Positions 23,297 through 35,310 are shown, numbered from the stretch's first letter. The stretch: DNA of 64,000 bases from Zizania palustris (GCA_019279435.1 JAAALK010000081.1:29955001-30019000); one strand, 5' to 3'. Program-made: numbers and translations. Notes: generated from the sequence alone by a model not told the origin.

Positions 23297-23413
23297 CATG
23301 AAACATGTTCCACCTAGCTGGTACTCTCAATCACACTTGGCATATGTAACATCAGCCTCTAGAGATGTTTACGGGTTCAAAACACTTGTAGGATCGGAGT
23401 TTGTCGAAACCAA

Positions 23414-24215
23414 AAAGAAAATACAATTCAAACTTTTCCTAAAGTCTGAATAACCCCCCCAAAAATAAAAAATATTTAAAGTTTGACTTCTAATTCTGTT
23501 TTCTTTTCTAAAAATCCAAAATGGTGCTAAAACCTTTAAAAATTCATAACTAATTCATTTTAACTCTAAATTTGACCATTCAAATTGCATTTTTTGAAAA
23601 TGTGATCTACATAATAAAAATAATTTCACACGCAATATTATTAATATTATATATTGTTTGTAATTAATTAATTTGATGTGTAGTTTCCGAAGTCCCTTAG
23701 GAGCCCATTTTAAACCTGAAAGTGTATCTCATTGGTTAATTAACTTTCTTTAGTTTAGTAAAAACTAGCACCATAGTTTTTTATTGCCCTTTCTCATCAG
23801 TGACATTCTAAAATAAATGTTTACTATTATCCCTATCAAAGAATAAATTTAGATGACTTGACTTACTACACATGAATAAAAACAGGAGTTTCCTTTATGA
23901 CAATGGGCTCTTCGGGGACTTCAAAAACTACGTATCAAATCAATTAATTATAAATAATATATAAGATTACTCATATGACGTGTGAAATTATTTTTATTAT
24001 GTAGATCACATTTAAAAAAATCATGCAATTTGAATGGTCAAATTTTTAGAGTTAAAATAAATTAGTAATGAATTTTTAAAAGGTTTCATCACTATTTTGG
24101 ATTTTCAGAAAATAAAACAAAATTATTAAAAAAATAAAGTCAATTTTTAAATATTTTTTATTTTTGGGGGGTTATTCAGACTTTTGGCAAAGTTGGAGGG
24201 TGTAATTCAGACTTT
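23414..24215. repeat. Long inverted repeat (fold-back element)
   Basis: Arm 1 (about 23414-23712) and arm 2 (about 23912-24215) are reverse complements over ~300 bp, sharing AGTCTGAATAACCCCCC, AAATAAAAAATATTTAAA, TTTGACCATTCAAATTGCAT, GTGATCTACATAATAAAAAT and ATTTGATGTGTAGTTT. The spacer is ~200 bp. Outside the arms the words TTATTCA(G/A)ACTT and AATTCAGACTTTTTC repeat again up to ~24410. No open frame. Likely a long-TIR MULE/fold-back transposon. Confidence 0.75.
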
Positions 24216-24714
24216 TTCATTGATTTGCCACATCACTACCACCACGTCAGCAAAACCGCCCACTGTTCCGCCACATCAGCAAAACCATCATTCAAAGTTG
24301 TAGGTTGACCTATTTTTCAATACCGTTGATGTTTTTTAGACGGTAAAATTTTTTATGGGGTTATTCAAACTTCAGTGATATTTTGAGTCTGTAATTCAGA
24401 CTTTTTCTCTGTTTCTAAATCGGCTCAAAAATGTTATCACAATTTTCCAAAGAAGAAATTCTCAGATCGACTTGCACACGCAAATTTAAACTAACGAAAG
24501 TCCATAAATCTTCAGCAGCTAGCTAGCAGCAGTACAGTACGTCACTACAAATAAATCCCCATTTCTCAGGGATAGATAGATATGATCATAGATATATGAT
24601 TGATCGACGAGGCACATTGCTAGCTAGCTAGCTACGTTTAATTTAACCATGCATATATTATTTGAACAAACTTCGATCGAATCGATCGAATCTGGTGATC
24701 TGGTTCAGTTCACT

Positions 24715-25182
24715 TCACGGATGGAGGAACGCGTGAGCTGGAGCAGCAGCTGCAGGTGCTAATTCGTTCTCTCGAATGCAGCAGCAATCGAGCAACGGGC
24801 CGTTCTGGTAGCACCGGCCGTATTTGAAGCCTACCCTCCTGCATTCCAGGTAGCACTCCGGCCACTCGCACCCTTGAACGCAGTACGCGTAATCGTAGTC
24901 CAGATGCACCTTCGATGATTGATCACCTGCAGCACATATGTACACATCGATATGATCATCAGCACCCAGCTATAGCTGACAGTTCAACGATTCAGCTCAG
25001 TTCGTCGTCGGAGAGTTTGATATCACATGTACATGCATGCATGTGGTTGGTGGTGGAGTACGTATAGTACTAGCTAGCTCACCGGCGGCGGCGGTGGCGA
25101 AAAGGAGCCCGACGATGGCGACGGCGGCGATCACAAGGACCCTGCAGACGATGGTCGGAGAAGCCGTAGTTATTGCTGCCAT
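24715..25182 (-). CDS. Small secreted eight-cysteine peptide, defensin-like
   Basis: Two exons on the minus strand: 25182-25083 (signal peptide, MAAITTASPTIVCRVLVIAA to FATAAAG) and 24926-24715, joined at GT/AG sites to give 103 residues. The mature part has eight cysteines in the pattern C-x3-C-x4-C-x3-C-x9-C-x8-C-C-C, beginning YCVQGCEWPECYLEC and including YGRC. After the last cysteine there is an alanine-rich tail ending AFLHP. An intron directly after the signal peptide, small size and even cysteine number are shared by plant defensin-like and other cysteine-rich secreted peptides. The exact family was not recognised. A TATA-like TATTTATA (minus strand) lies at about 25272-25279, ~90 bp upstream of the ATG. 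Confidence 0.8.
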
Positions 25183-25271
25183 CTCGATCGACTGGTGTAG
25201 TGTATATGCAATTAATCTTGCAGAATGATCTATGATCTATGATCTGTCTCGCCTGTTCTGACTTGGGGCGT

Positions 25272-25279
25272 ATAAATAG
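25272..25279 (-). promoter_or_regulatory. TATA-box candidate of the cysteine-rich peptide gene
   Basis: TATTTATA on the minus strand, TATAAATA on the plus strand, ~90 bp before the ATG at 25182. Spacing would leave a 5' leader of ~60 bases. Confidence 0.5.
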
Positions 25280-25444
25280 TAATTAGTGCAGTGGTCAATT
25301 AATGGATGATTAATTACATATATATTCGTCGAAATCTTGATTGGGTATACTGCTTATTTATTTCCAATTTTCTCAATTAATCTTGAGATACAAACAAGAG
25401 CGGGTGACGTCTATTTTAATCGAATTCTGCGATATATATGGTAT

Positions 25445-25664
25445 TTTTGGTACAGCTCCAACTCTAAGATCCGAACTGAATCTGAATCTGGTGTTTATAT
25501 AATATAATAAAATAGTTTAAAATTTTATTTTTATTATAAAATAAAAACTAAATTATCTAACTAAATACCCTTAATTAGTCAACAACTCTAGTTCCAGGAT
25601 TTCTTAGAACTAGACTGTATCTGTTCCAAAAAATCTTGGAGCTCGAGCTGGAGCTGTGCCAAAA
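25445..25664. mobile_element. MITE with TTTTGGTACAGCTCCA ends (220 bp)
   Basis: Left end TTTTGGTACAGCTCCAACTC and right end GAGCTGGAGCTGTGCCAAAA are inverted repeats. The centre is AT-rich. Class not determined; the sequence before and after shares only TA. Confidence 0.65.
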
Positions 25665-26203
25665 TACAGGCTCATAATGGTGGATGATTAATTATATATA
25701 TTCTCATCAATCTCCATTATTGGGTCTGCTGCTTATTTGTTTCCATCTTATCAATTACTCTTGAGATGCAAACAATTAAGAGTAGTGACGTCTATATTAA
25801 TTGAGTATATATATATGGTTTAGGTATATATCGCATTTAATTAATGCTCTCTAATCACATTGATGTCTTTTATCAACGTGATTTATATTATTCCTTATTT
25901 ATTTTGTACCTACAATTTTTGAAAATTTTAAAATAGCATCGGTTTCAATATATACCATGAGGATAAGATATATGGACCGATGGACCAAATAAAATCGACA
26001 AATGGTGCAGCTTAAATAGTGTTAAATTTGTCCCATTAATTTTAGCTTCACACAATTTCTTCCAAAATTTATATATCCCGGTTAATCAAGTGGAAGGGAT
26101 ATATAGCTGAATAATTTCTCCATCTTACTTATATGTACAAGCTAGAATCGCTAAAAATAAAGTCTTTTAAAAAACATAGTAAAATATATATATATAAAGA
26201 AAT
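25665..26203. other. AT-rich intergenic DNA
   Basis: Holds an imperfect duplication of the block just upstream of the MITE (GGTGGATGATTAATTATATATATTC region at ~25678 versus ~25300), so the MITE sits between diverged direct repeats. No gene seen. Confidence 0.4.
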
Positions 26204-26204
26204 G

Positions 26205-26382
26205 TTAGTCTACATCACGAGTGTAGAATAACTATTTTACTGAGAAATCTACTACCGAGAAAAAATAATACTCAATTGCTATTTTATTGAAAAAATCTAC
26301 TACTGAAAGTAGTCGGTGTAGAATAGCCTACACCGACTACTTACAGTAGTAGATTTTTCGGTAGAATAGCTATTTTATCCAT
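26205..26382. mobile_element. (TA)n-embedded Micron-like element, copy C
   Basis: Follows a short (TA)n. Shows TCTACATCACGAGTGTAGAA at the left, AGTAGTAGATTTTTCGGTAG at the right, and a central palindrome GGTGTAGAATAGCCTACACC. It shares the AGTAGTAGATTTTTCGGTAG block with copy D. Confidence 0.6.
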
Positions 26383-28751
26383 ACCCATATGCACCTATTT
26401 GCATATCTTCTTAAATAAAAATCAAATAATTCTAAAAATTATAAAATTTTTGACTACATTGATATAATAAGCATTTACCATTGTGTAAAATTTTCAAACC
26501 TAACTCCAACCAATACAACGAGAATCAAACTAAATAAATTTGGCTATGAATATTACTAGCATTATTCATAAGATGTTTCGTATTTATACTTTTTAACCTA
26601 TGCAACCAATTTATTTTGTGACCGTTTAAATTACATGCATGTTATACATCACACACGAGATAAAAATTGACATACTCGTGATTACACATGAGTTGAAACG
26701 CATAGCCATAGTAAAACTTTAACACCTCCATAATTGTGGCTTCAATCATGCAGAGCTAGCATTGGTGGATCTAAGAGTGTCTATTTGCAATTCTGATAAC
26801 AAAAAAGTAATGAATTGAAATCAAACAAATAGTTGATAGAAAAGAAAAAAGACTAGTTTATTCTTGATAAATAAATAAAATATTAAATCACAATTACAAA
26901 CAAGTGTGAGTTCAATCGTAATAAGACAAAAAAGTTAAATTGTGACCGTGTATAATGGCTTCATATGTATATATAGATATTATTACCTATTGCTACCGCT
27001 TTCACAAGAGAAGTAGATTTGGTTTTCTCCAAAACCTCAAATGCATCTAACATATTTACCTATATGAGTCTTCCTAATTATCGTATGATTGTTTCTACCT
27101 AGTACTTGATAAAACTATCTCTCGGTGTGCTTTTGTGATCACGAAGGGAGCTATTTATATGGAAATCTCACATCAAGAGCATGAGATAGTTAAGTTCATA
27201 TTACTATAGTAGGCATTGACATGGATAATGTATTGGATTGGGCAGATGAATATATGAACAAGTTGCATGATATGCACACAACAAGCACTACTACTGGCCA
27301 GTGGGCAAGCTAGTGTATCCTGGGCTACACCCCATCCACAACTCAAGGCCCATATCCAGAGCCGGGTTTGGGCCGGCATTGGTAGGGCCCGGACCAGCTA
27401 GTGGGCCCCCACACACAGTCTCTTTGCTTTTGCCAGAAATAAAAGTAAATACAAGAACAGCTGAATTGAAACCAGCATGGGAAATGATAACCACGCCAAA
27501 AAAAACATCTTTGTTTGGGTGTGTTTGAGCAAAACCCTTGAGCTGATGAACCCTAATTTCTGCCTCACTCACCTTCAGGAAGCAAAGAAGCTCAAGAGAA
27601 ACCCAGCAAGCAGGATGCTTTACCTCTTTTCTCCCTGCCATGCGTACCGGCAAAGCAAGAACACGCAGAGTGTTCTTGCTTTCAGACAAGCACGGTGTGT
27701 GTATCCCTGTATAGATCCCAAGCAGCAAAGGCACTGCTGCTGGCACAGCACACACCTGCCACTGTACTCACCATACTGACAATTGTATACAAGTTCTTGA
27801 TAGGTAAATTAAATAGAATGGAGGGATTCAGGTAGTGAGATGGATATAATTCCACAATCACTCCACTCATCAGCACTGTTCCAACATTATCTAATTGCAT
27901 ATTAGCAGAGGCCATGATGCCTCATGATAATTCACATGTGACCACTATATACCAGCATCATTCTGCTCATCCAGTAGTGCTGTGTGAGCAAAGACAAGCA
28001 AGCAAGAAAAGATTTTCAAGCTCATGATGGTGAGAAGAACCAATATAATTTCCAGCATGGTCTCGTATTCCTAGAGATTGAAGACTGTAACTTTGTCTGT
28101 CGCATTGCTTAAAGGCTAAGAACAACAGCACACACACACACAGAGAAAGCAGGAGCTAGGAATCCGATATGGAAGACTGAAACAGAAACACCGGATCATT
28201 CTGGTGAATTCTTCAGCTCCTGAAGTTGATTTGAAAGTAACTGCAGCTCGTAGCTTTCACTTGCATAGCTTGTCAAGTTTTCATAAGTAAATTAGGTTTT
28301 TTTTTCAGCAAGAACTTACTGGGATTAAAATTGTACTAGCAAGCCTGTACTGAACTATTTGTTCATTGCTACAAACTGAATTTATATGGCGAGTTCAATT
28401 CTGTAGTCTCGTACCGATTTGTTTCATGTGAAATAAATTTGCAAGCGTAGATCTCGGATCTCAACAAATCTTCTGCAGCCAATTGATCCTAAAAATTGTT
28501 GAAGATGCAACTCATCACAGATTTTCTATGTAAATTGAGATGAACATTTCTTTACACCAAGCTTTTCTATGTAAATTGCATCATTGGCACTGAAATACAT
28601 CTTCCACCGTTCATGTTTAATCGCCACAAAATCACAGCCGTCTATCTAAAGATAAACCCAAAAATATACCATAAAATTAAAGTATTATTCACCACTAAAC
28701 CCCCCAAAATCCAAACTTTAACCCCTCCTTAAAGGAAAGCCTGTAGCTTGG
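26383..28751. other. Intergenic DNA without a recognisable gene
   Basis: AT-rich to ~27150. Between 27290 and 27930 the composition is more balanced and frames of 75-150 codons are open on both strands, with a good donor-like site on the minus strand near 27580 (CTGAAG/GTGAGT), but no domain is recognisable, so a non-coding transcript or gene relic is possible. A (CA)n run is near 28132. The end is the 3' flank of the LRR gene. Confidence 0.35.
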
Positions 28752-29954
28752 TCATCCCCTCCGGCCGCTGCACTGCGCCGGCGGCCGGCGCCGCCCCCTG
28801 CCGCCCTTGGCAGGGCAGGCGGCCACCACTGGCGGGGGCGGCGCTACGCAGTTCCAGTGCGCGCACACGGCCGCGCTGGCCGGGACGCCGCCCACGCGGA
28901 TGGCGGTCAAGAAGTTGTCTTGCAAGAACAGCACCCGCATCCGGCCGCCCTCAGCCGCTGCGGCGATCTCCCGGGGCAGCTCGCCGGCGAACTTGTTCCC
29001 GTTTAGGTAGACCGCGGACGCCGGCGCCAGCTCCGGCGGGACGCGCCCGGAGAGCGCGTTGTGGCTGAGGTCCACAGTGGCGCCGGCCGGCACTGGCCCC
29101 GCTGGTCGAAGCTCGCCGGAGAACGCGTTCTTGCGCAGCTGCAGGTAGGCAATCCGGAAAGAGAATACTTCGCCGGGCACCTCGCCGGAGAACCCGTTGC
29201 CGCCGAGATCGACAAACGACAGCCTCGGCAGCCTCCGGAGCACGGCGCCAACGCGGCCGGAGAGCCTGTTCGAAGCGAGGGACAGGTACACCAGTGTCTC
29301 CGGGAGCGACGGGACGCCGCCGGACAGGCGGTTGTTCCTGAGGTCGAGATGGACCAATGGGGAACTCACCATCCTCGGAATCTCGCCGGAGAGAGAGTTG
29401 TGAGAGAGGACAAGCGTTCGCAGGCTCCTGACTAGGAGGAGCGACGAGGGTATCCGGCCGGAGAAAGAGTTCTTGCTAAGGTCGACGGTGCGAAGCGCGG
29501 GGGAGAAGGTGCCGGGGAGGTCGCCGGAGAGGAGGTTCCCGGAGAGGGCGAGGAATCGAAGCGAGGGGAGGGCGGCGACGGCGGTGGAGAGCTCCCCGGA
29601 CACGCGGCCGGGAACGAGGGACAGAGAGCTAAGCACCGAGAGCCGCGCGAGCGCGGGGGAGGGGAAGACACCGGAGAGCCCCGGCGCGCCGGCTCGCGGG
29701 TCGCCGAGAGCGAGGGTGACAACCCTGCCGTCGCCGGAGCAGTACACGCCGGCGAACGCGCAGGGGTCGCCGGTGAAGTCCCAGGACGCGAAGAAACGGG
29801 AACCCGGCATGTCGGAGAGCGCGTGCCGGACGGCCTGCAGCGCCAGGTAGTCCACCGGGTGCAGCGTCGCCGCCGCAGGCGCCGCCGCGAGGAGAACATC
29901 CGCTACGAGCAGCAGCAGGAGCACCCGCGGGCGCCGCATACCTCGCGTGGCCAT
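28752..29954 (-). CDS. Secreted leucine-rich repeat protein without kinase
   Basis: A 400-residue intronless protein. A signal peptide (LLLLLVADVLLAAAPAAA) is followed by the LRR N-cap with the paired-cysteine motif GDPCAFAGVYC at ~62-72. About ten plant-type LRRs follow, with repeated LxxLDLSxNxxSGxIP elements such as LRTVDLSKNSFSGRIPSSL and LVHLDLRNNRLSGGVPSL. The C-terminal cap runs LFLQDNFLTAI then CAHWNC and ends PPAQCSGRRG. There is no transmembrane helix or kinase. This layout matches the apoplastic LRR group that includes Arabidopsis PII-2-like proteins, thought to act in recognition or signalling at the cell surface. The frame is open upstream to 30128, but the ATG at 29954 is preferred because the signal peptide starts there. 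Confidence 0.9.
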   Translation of the reverse strand: MATRGMRRPRVLLLLLVADVLLAAAPAAATLHPVDYLALQAVRHALSDMPGSRFFASWDFTGDPCAFAGVYCSGDGRVVTLALGDPRAGAPGLSGVFPSPALARLSVLSSLSLVPGRVSGELSTAVAALPSLRFLALSGNLLSGDLPGTFSPALRTVDLSKNSFSGRIPSSLLLVRSLRTLVLSHNSLSGEIPRMVSSPLVHLDLRNNRLSGGVPSLPETLVYLSLASNRLSGRVGAVLRRLPRLSFVDLGGNGFSGEVPGEVFSFRIAYLQLRKNAFSGELRPAGPVPAGATVDLSHNALSGRVPPELAPASAVYLNGNKFAGELPREIAAAAEGGRMRVLFLQDNFLTAIRVGGVPASAAVCAHWNCVAPPPPVVAACPAKGGRGRRRPPAQCSGRRG

Positions 29955-31084
29955 GGTTGCGGCTGCACTCCGCCTGGACTCGAGGTGACAGGCAATGGAG
30001 GTGAGCTTGGTGCTTGGAGTGGAGAGTTGGAGTCGGACGACGACGACGACGAGCATCGGGGGCTCTGCTTTGATAGGCATGCGAGCCGGAGATGGGTCCC
30101 ATACTGTGGTTAACTTTCCCACTGACACGTAGGGTCCACAAAACGCGGCCCCACATGACAGCGTCTAACACCGTGAGTAAATCCGTGCTTTGATAATCGC
30201 GCCGGTGGGGGAGGTCAATGTGGGTAGCGCACTGACTCTGACTTGTGGGTCCAGTCGAGTCGCTCGGTGGACCTTGCGGTGTAAGCTTGGACCAGACCTT
30301 TCACTTACCTGTGGGGTCAAACTAGTCATGGCCCACATGTCAGTGGAATCTTCCTTTCTGGGTCGGGAGCGGTGAGCCTTGGGGTAGAAGCCAGGGCCGC
30401 CCTTAGGCGGAAATTACTGCGCGCTTCCGCCCACTCAATGACACGCGGGGCCCCCGTCGGCAGAGCTCCACGTGGCATCCTGCGGGCGCAGAAAAAGGTA
30501 GCTGCAACGTACCGCGCCAGCGCCACTGTGTGGCCACGTCGGCGGCAGGTACACGCTGGCACCGTGCGGACGCCACTGTACACTGACGTGTGGTCCCGCG
30601 CAGGCGTGGTCCCCGCATGTCACCGTCAGCTGGGGTGCGTGGGCGGAGGAGAGGACACCGCTTTGACAGTTGCGCCTGTTGAGAAACCAGAAAGGTCAAC
30701 ACGGCGCTACGTGGTTGGTCACACGCTCACTGGAAGTTGGGACCCACTGTGCCAGCACGAATCTCCACGTACCGGCCTTCGGGTCTCGAGTGCAAATCTC
30801 AACGCTAGACATCATTAGTAGTCCAACCGGAAAAATGAATCGTTTTAGATCTTATAAAAAGTTGTCTAAAATAAATCATTTTACATTTTATTCTTTATTT
30901 TAGATGTTTATATTTCTGAAGTAGTATTGTTTTTTCGTTTTCCGCGCTATCTTTATTATAACATTGTATTCAATAGGTTGTACAACGAAAATTACACACT
31001 AATTAATAGCTAATTGGTATCTAAAATCATGTCTAAAACGGCTTATTTTTATATACTAGACGGAATATTTTTTGTATACATTTA
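29955..31084. other. GC-rich upstream region of the LRR gene
   Basis: From 29955 to ~30800 the sequence is GC-rich with many GTGGGTCC/GGACCCAC and CCACGT words, then turns abruptly AT-rich. Frames are open on both strands but show no protein family. It most likely contains the LRR gene promoter (minus strand). Confidence 0.4.
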
Positions 31085-31322
31085 AAGTATGTTTGTTTAA
31101 GCTTCTAGCAGAAGCTGAAGGTATTTCTAGAATTTGAGGCTGAAATAAACGGTTCAGATTCTGGACACAAATTGTGAGAATCAGTAGCTATAAAATCTAG
31201 AAGCTAGAAAATATCAGTTTCTCTATATTTTCATCAGCTAAATACTCAGATTATTCAAATACTCACACTAACTAGTTACCGAGAATCTCCAACTATGAAA
31301 AGCTGAAACAAACAGTGTCTTA
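31085..31322. mobile_element. MITE, GTTTGTTT-AGCTTCTAGCAG family, copy 1
   Basis: Left end GTTTGTTTAAGCTTCTAGCA and right end AGCTGAAACAAAC are inverted. A relative at 51780-51992 shares the left end and TTCTAGAATCT-, GAGAATCAGTAGCT- and CTAGAAGCTAGAAAA-type words. Confidence 0.65.
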
Positions 31323-32219
31323 ATATCACGTAAACTAGTCTGTTATAGCCATGCCAAACAGTTAATACTCATTTTGTTTTGAAACAGTTAGTAGGGTAAT
31401 AAGTAATCAAATTCAACTATTATGAGTGCTTTAGAGATAAAAACTAATTTCTTCAAGTATTATATCATTATATTTTGGTTAGAGCATTAAGATTGTTGTC
31501 ATGATGTTTGTTTCAGCAGCATTGCCTTTCATGGGGGAAAAGTGACCATTAGGATTGATGAGAGGATACTAGAGACAAGCACAAGGCCAAAGGTAAACAT
31601 GATATGGCACATTTTGTTATGCACTAATGATGTGTAGAACAAGAGAGACAAAAAGTGGATCCAAAAAATGAGCACTTGTTTGCTTTATACCCTAATGCCC
31701 TACCAGGTTTGAGAGTATCTACTCCCTCTATCCATAAATTAAACCTGATTTTTAGCTGCTCTAAAACATATTAGTGGAACAGACAAATCACATGATTATT
31801 TCTCGTTAATTTTGTCACATCTTATATTTTTTTAGTTGCGATAAATATAATGGGTGATATCAGATTACTCCATCTAGTTTCAAAAAGCAAGTCGTTTTAT
31901 ATATGATTTCAGATACCAGGAGATAATTAATTAGTGTATATTTTCTTATTTACCTATATTAAATACAATGTGGGAGTAAAGACAGCGGGGAGACGAAGAG
32001 GAAATTAGTACACTATCGGAGGTATAGACGTATGTCCAAGATACACAATAAAATGCATAACGACTTGCTTTAATCAACTCTAGATATAATTCTAAAACGA
32101 TCTGTCTCGTGAAACCGGAGACGAGAGGGTAGTTAATAACTAGAGCTCATGAATTACACGCATATTAATTAAATAAAATATGTATTTATACATTGACCTT
32201 GAGGCTGCATGCATGCATA
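31323..32219. other. AT-rich intergenic DNA
   Basis: No gene. Includes a Stowaway-like stretch ACTCCCTCTATCCATAAATT near 31722, a common MITE end in grasses, but the partner end was not found. Confidence 0.35.
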
Positions 32220-32470
32220 TATGATACTCTCTTCTTTCCATTATCTCCATCATCTAACAACTCGACGCGATGACTAAGATGAGAAATGTGAATCTTAAAT
32301 TTCTTTCGCATGTCATGTATGTTGCTTCGTTTTTTCGCACACTCAATCTGCATGTGCATGTGGCCATGCGAAGTACTAGTAAAAGAAGAAACGAAAACGA
32401 AAGTCAAAGCTATGCATGTAGATTCTAAATCAATTCTCACATGATACTATACGTTGTTTTAATGCTCCAA
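32220..32470. repeat. Dispersed repeat, copy 1
   Basis: Matches the reverse complement of 49085-49325 over ~240 bp, with shared words such as CATCATCTAA-AACTCGA/AATGCGATGACTAA, TGCATGTGCATGTGG-CATGC, AGTAAAAGAAGAAA and TCTAAATCAATTCTCACATG. No known element ends were recognised. Confidence 0.65.
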
Positions 32471-33008
32471 CTAAGGGAGAGAGTAGCTAGGTAGGCACTC
32501 CAAGTTGGACTGATATATACATCCGTGGATGCTGTGACAAATCACAAAGCACCAATCAATCACGGCACCCCATCGTAACCTGAAGCACAGTTACATATAT
32601 GCGTGGCCAATTCTAAGAAAGAACACACACAAACCAACCACTGTGATATATATGATCATTGCATTTCCTTTCTTTCTAACATGCGGGCAGGAAATTGAAC
32701 TAATTAACCATGCATTGATTCCTGACCGGTCTGTTTGTTTGGTTCTTGAGAAATATGATGTGATTAAGCTAGCTAGTAGACATGATGCAGTTATGTAGAT
32801 TCATTACCCCACTGTTTATCCACTGTGCCGTGGCTCCCATTGTAGCCGCTAATTAAGCATGCACGTACGTACTGCATGGTTGATCCTGATTAGACGTCTC
32901 TTTTATTATCATAATGTTTTTTACGGTTCTGCAACTGTAGATTAATGTAGTACGAGTGCGCTAGGGGCGATCGCGCACAACAAGCTAGGTCATAAAAATT
33001 AGGGACTG
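32471..33008. other. Intergenic DNA, no gene seen
   Basis: Unassigned, rich in GCATG/CTAGCTAG words, as is common in grass intergenic DNA. Confidence 0.35.
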
Positions 33009-33475
33009 GAGGGTTTATTTGGTTCAGATTTCTAAACCAGCTAAAGAAGCTGAAATCTAAACCAAATAGTTTTTTTGGTCACCCAATTTTTTCAGAATCT
33101 ACAGATTCTTGTAGGACAAATTTAAAAGCTGGTATAACTCAGATTTCACAGCTACAGCTTCTCAGATCAACTTTGAATGAATATTATCTACCATGATATT
33201 AAAACATATGAGTTCATGTAAAATTTGAAAAAGTACAATTTTAGTAAAATATATTATTTTAGTGTAATTTAAAAATATATAATTTTAATATAAACATTAC
33301 AAAATTTCATGATTAGAATGATTTCCAAGAAAAATTACACATTAATAATGTAATTAAACATCATGAACTACCAAAATATAAATATGCAACTATTCCAACC
33401 AAACAGCTTTCCTGCTTTTCTACAGGTCAAAACAGTTTTTTCAGAATTTACAACTCAACCAAATACATCCTAAAC
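33009..33475. mobile_element. MITE-like element with GTTTATTTGGTT ends
   Basis: Left end GGGTTTATTTGGTTCAGATT and right end CAACCAAATACATCCTAAAC form an imperfect inverted repeat. Interior AT-rich and non-coding. Confidence 0.5.
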
Positions 33476-35310
33476 CTTAATAAACTCGAAGAACGAAAAA
33501 TCTACTAATTTCATTATATTAAACGTCTACACTGTTTTAAGCTTCGAGCCCAATTAAGATAATGTGCTGGATATAATTTCTATATGAACTTTGATTTTGA
33601 CCAGTTTTGTCGCACGTTTTGAGTCCTGTCACAATAAAAATACGCAATATATTCGATGCTTTATTTTATAATCGTCGTAATTGGGACTACAGTAGTACTA
33701 CGCGTCTAAGAATTTTTCGGGAGGATTTGGCGCGCATGCATGCATGCACTACTCTAGATATTAATGGTGGTAAGATCTCTCCTGAATTGCAGGCTAGATA
33801 GTCACTTGCCCAATTCAAACGCAGGTCGATCTTATCAGTAGTCTACCCGTTGGCTGTGTTTGGCCGTTCATATAGATGCATATGCAGCTAGCTAGCTGGG
33901 ACACAAGACCGTATGAAGACTATAAATTTGATGTACTGAGAGAGGTAGGAGGTAGGTTACAAATGGACAAGAGCAACTTAAAGAGTGAGGAGCTCCCAGG
34001 TCAGCTTGCGTCGTTGCCTAGCTAGCTACCTGTTTGCATGCATGCATGCATGTAAGAGTACTATGTAATGCAGCTGCTGAGATTACTGTTATATCTGGAG
34101 GGGTTAGAATCCACACAGTGACAGTGACACTGCAGCTAGCTGCTGCTCGTTTTCACCCATCCAGCTCAGCTCAGAAGAAGGCAAGAAGCTCAAGCTCAAG
34201 AGAGAAGAGACTGTCAAATCTGAACCCGAAGCTTCATCAGAGTAGCTTTGGCTCTTGTAAGCTGAAACTGGAGGGGCAAATCTCTGAATTTATGTGTCGC
34301 TCGCGTGAGATTCAGTTAATGCAGCGGGAGGGCAAACCAGACCCAACCGAACCAAATCGGCGCATTAACTGATCAATCCCAGCCACATGGCTGATCTATT
34401 GACAGTTGCTGCTGCTTGCTTGTTCTTCGCAGGCAGTAACACTAGCAGACGTACGCAAGTTCAGGGTAGGGTTTAATGAGCCATGCAATGCGATGCGATG
34501 CGATGCGATGCAAACATGCATGCGTCCGTGCAGTGGTTAGTTTCAGAGATTGCTTTGATTTTGATTTTGATTTGCTACTCCAGTTTCAGCTTTGATTTTG
34601 CAGAGATTGCTTTGATCTTGATTTGCTACTCCAGTTTCAGCTTGGACCTTGAGCGATTAAGCTGACACTTATAACTGCTTTGGATTATTTATAAGCCAAG
34701 CATAATAGTCTAAAAAAACCTGGAGGTTCAACATCATGTTCTAAACGGCTTCTCTGAAATCTGAGCTGACGCACAATTTTTTTGACATTAGGTAAAGTGG
34801 AGATCCAAAAAAGCTCAAGAAATATTTATGACAAGTTAGCAGTAATCACTTCGTCTCAAGACCGCTCAAGTGTAATTACTAATGATACCTGACCACAGAG
34901 AAGGCTGGGTACGCCAAGTCGCCAAGTCTGCAACCCTAGATTTAGTCAGCTTGTGGAATACACCCATCACAAGTATGCATGGATCCTGCATTTGCAATTA
35001 AAACATAGCGACATGCCATGAGAGATCAAGCACGGAGAAACAGAAATGAGGCATAACGCTTTTGAACATGACTCCTGAATGCGGCGTTTTAGTTTTGACT
35101 CAATAAAAATATTATGAAGATCTGATTTTTCAAAATTCACCTGAAGCATCACACCACATTATTCCATACAATCACACATTTTCAACATAAATTCAGTAGT
35201 TTATGTTGCATGTTTGAGGATGTAAAATATGCACAGGATTAGCCTTACCGATTCCTCTTAGTACATGAATAGCACACACATGGTTACAAAAAAATTGTAA
35301 CATCCAACGT
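33476..35310. other. Intergenic DNA and 3' flank of NUP107
   Basis: Includes GCATGCATGC runs near 33735 and 34040, a (GCGAT)n-like run near 34488, and an in-tandem duplication listed separately. A frame of ~110 codons at 34034-34372 has no recognisable domain and was not called. Confidence 0.35.
34545..34660. repeat. Tandem duplication, ~60 bp unit
   Basis: The block CAGAGATTGCTTTGAT...TTTGCTACTCCAGTTTCAGC occurs twice in a row, the first copy with one extra TTTTGA unit. Confidence 0.85.

Noticed and set aside
27291..27915. Possible minus-strand gene with two exons and a donor near 27580
   Set aside because: Frames of 77-154 codons are open but no domain or consistent codon bias is seen, and strands overlap. 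Kept only as a note in the intergenic entry.
34034..34372. 112-codon frame on the plus strand
   Set aside because: Begins in a CATGCATG repeat, has no recognisable domain and no splice or promoter support.
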